Assembly: GCA_017383785.1 (NCBI GenBank)
Contig: JAFNVD010000227.1
Coordinates: 1 to 6,952, forward strand
Direction: 5' to 3'
Source: Peptococcaceae bacterium
Lineage (GTDB): Bacteria; Bacillota; Peptococcia; Peptococcales; Peptococcaceae
Length of the DNA stretch: 6,952 nt
Position numbers and translations under genes: made by a program. This document shows positions 6,419 through 6,952 of this stretch, one piece after another (positions within the stretch are counted from its first letter, which is position 1; the number at the start of each line of letters is the position of its first letter). The notes beneath the pieces are model-generated. The model ran no database searches. It worked only from the letters and a program-made list of their open reading frames with translations, and was not told the DNA's origin.

Positions 6419-6444
6419 AAAAAAGCGGATGGTCTCCCATCCGC
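6419..6444 (-). terminator. Leader terminator (attenuator) of the infC operon
   Basis: A perfect 8-bp stem, GCGGATGG with CCATCCGC capped by a GAGA (GNRA) tetraloop, occupies 6425-6444. Six T follow (6419-6424). It lies upstream of infC and downstream of the operon promoter, so it would stop transcription before any gene. That makes it a regulatory attenuator rather than an end-of-gene terminator. Confidence 0.88.
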
Positions 6445-6575
6445 CTAATACACATACGAATACACACTTATAGTGTCTGTTAGTATTGTAAAGCTTTTAG
6501 ACCAACACAGCAACAGGCCGGAAGGTGAGAAACGGATGGTTTCTACTTGAATAAAGCTATTCAGTTCCAATCAAC
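6419..6575 (-). ncRNA. infC leader RNA, L20-leader-like cis-regulatory element
   Basis: The untranslated leader runs from a predicted start near 6575 to the terminator. In RNA order it holds four elements. A small hairpin TGAATA/TATTCA (6548-6563) comes first. ACCATCCG (6533-6540) follows; seven of its bases can pair with the 5' arm of the terminator (6437-6443), extendable by two G-T wobbles, so it is a ready antiterminator strand. Then comes a bulged hairpin (6459-6487), AATAC/GTATT plus ACACT/AGTGT with a TAACAG bulge, and finally the terminator. In Bacillus subtilis, L20 controls this operon by premature termination in the leader. The gene order and architecture here fit that class, but I cannot align it to the Rfam L20 leader, so the ligand is inferred. 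Confidence 0.75.
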
Positions 6576-6581
6576 TTGTAT

Positions 6582-6610
6582 AGAATACTACATATTTGTT
6601 TTCTTGTCAA
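6582..6610 (-). promoter_or_regulatory. Main promoter of the infC-rpmI-rplT operon
   Basis: On the minus strand a perfect TTGACA (6605-6610), a 17-bp spacer and TATTCT (6582-6587). The predicted start near 6575 gives a leader of about 185 nt before ATT 6391. Confidence 0.8.
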
Positions 6611-6669
6611 TATATTTTTTTGTTTTAAGAAGAATTTTTGCAAATACGTACATTCTTTATCTTCTTCGT

Positions 6670-6698
6670 ATTATAACGCAACAAACTTAGAAACACAA
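6670..6698 (-). promoter_or_regulatory. Second, upstream candidate promoter for the infC operon
   Basis: On the minus strand TTGTGT (6693-6698), a 17-bp spacer and a perfect TATAAT (6670-6675). It would start near 6663 and read through the same leader and attenuator. The -35 box is weak, so this is less certain than the downstream promoter. Confidence 0.45.
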
Positions 6699-6849
6699 AC
6701 ATATTTTTCTTATGCTATGCATGATTATCAAGATTTGTTTCTTATTCCGTAAATATTCTTTTGAAAACCATAAAAACTATTCCATTACTGATATAATATC
6801 ACTGCCTATATTTCATCGGAATCCAATTATTTGTATTTTTCTGTATAAG
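6699..6849. other. AT-rich intergenic stretch without a supported gene
   Basis: No reading frame with a ribosome site is present on either strand. The only local structure is an odd-length palindrome, TGATAT-A-ATATCA (6789-6801). Its meaning is unknown and it could be chance in AT-rich DNA. Confidence 0.5.
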
Positions 6850-6882
6850 TAAAAAACAGCTGTGAAATATCACAGCTGTTTT
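6850..6882 (-). terminator. Strong, possibly bidirectional terminator
   Basis: A perfect 13-bp stem (arms 6853-6865 and 6870-6882) has core CAGCTGTGA/TCACAGCTG and an AATA loop. On the minus strand it ends in TTTTTT; on the plus strand in TTTT then C. It probably closes a minus-strand gene lying beyond the right edge. In many Bacillota thrS precedes infC, but nothing here identifies that gene. Confidence 0.82.
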
Positions 6883-6952
6883 CAGATAACTAAACTCTAT
6901 ATGCACATTAGTTTCAAAAACATTATACACGTTCTGTGAAAAGCTGATATGC

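Noticed and set aside
6387..6455. Possible leader peptide of 22 codons on the minus strand (MCIRRMGDHP...) overlapping the infC attenuator
   Set aside because: There is no ribosome site, it runs through the terminator stem and the infC ribosome site, and it has no run of regulatory codons.
6721..6852. Plus-strand reading frame of 43 codons ending exactly at the right-edge terminator hairpin
   Set aside because: It has no ribosome binding site, its composition is that of AT-rich DNA with no recognisable protein feature, and all supported genes are on the other strand. The coincidence with the hairpin is not enough.
6859..6877. TGTGA...TCACA resembling a CRP/FNR-type binding site
   Set aside because: The half-sites are only 4 bp apart instead of the 6 bp of the CRP consensus, and the element is fully explained as a terminator stem with flanking A/T runs.

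Overview
The window is a fully co-directional chromosomal segment: every gene I can support lies on the minus strand, so transcription runs from high to low coordinates. Three features point to Bacillota (Firmicutes), most plausibly the anaerobic Negativicutes (Acidaminococcus/Phascolarctobacterium-like): strong GGAGG ribosome sites, an infC-rpmI-rplT operon behind a transcription attenuator, and a large 2-hydroxyacyl-CoA-dehydratase-type activase. The taxon is inferred from gene content and protein flavour; no search was run. I see no mobile elements, CRISPR arrays, tRNAs or rRNAs.

Layout in transcription order. (1) 6952-6611: an AT-rich intergenic stretch. It holds a strong, nearly symmetric terminator (6853-6882) that probably closes a gene lying beyond the right edge, then an upstream candidate promoter. 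(2) 6610-5188: the infC-rpmI-rplT operon (IF3, L35, L20). It has a near-consensus promoter, a leader of about 185 nt with a terminator hairpin and a competing upstream strand (L20-leader-like attenuator), an IF3 gene that most likely starts at ATT, and a strong terminator after rplT. (3) 5132-4587: a monocistronic DUF454/YbaN-type small membrane protein with its own promoter and terminator. (4) 4586-1950: a tight three-gene cluster of an ACT-domain protein (UPF0237), a UPF0210/DUF711 protein and galU, read from one promoter with a perfect inverted repeat at the start of the transcript. (5) 1905-1417: yajC, perhaps with its own weak promoter and perhaps also by read-through from galU, ending in a good terminator. 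(6) 1356-1: the first 425 codons of a large CoA-enzyme activase with two ASKHA/BcrAD-BadFG ATPase modules, running off the left edge.

Functionally the window mixes translation (IF3, L35, L20), protein export (YajC), envelope sugar-nucleotide supply (GalU) and anaerobic acyl-CoA radical chemistry (the activase). The least understood parts are the ACT/UPF0210 pair with its operator-like palindrome and the long dual-module activase. The richest non-coding structure is the infC leader. I found no evidence for a wholly new multi-gene system.
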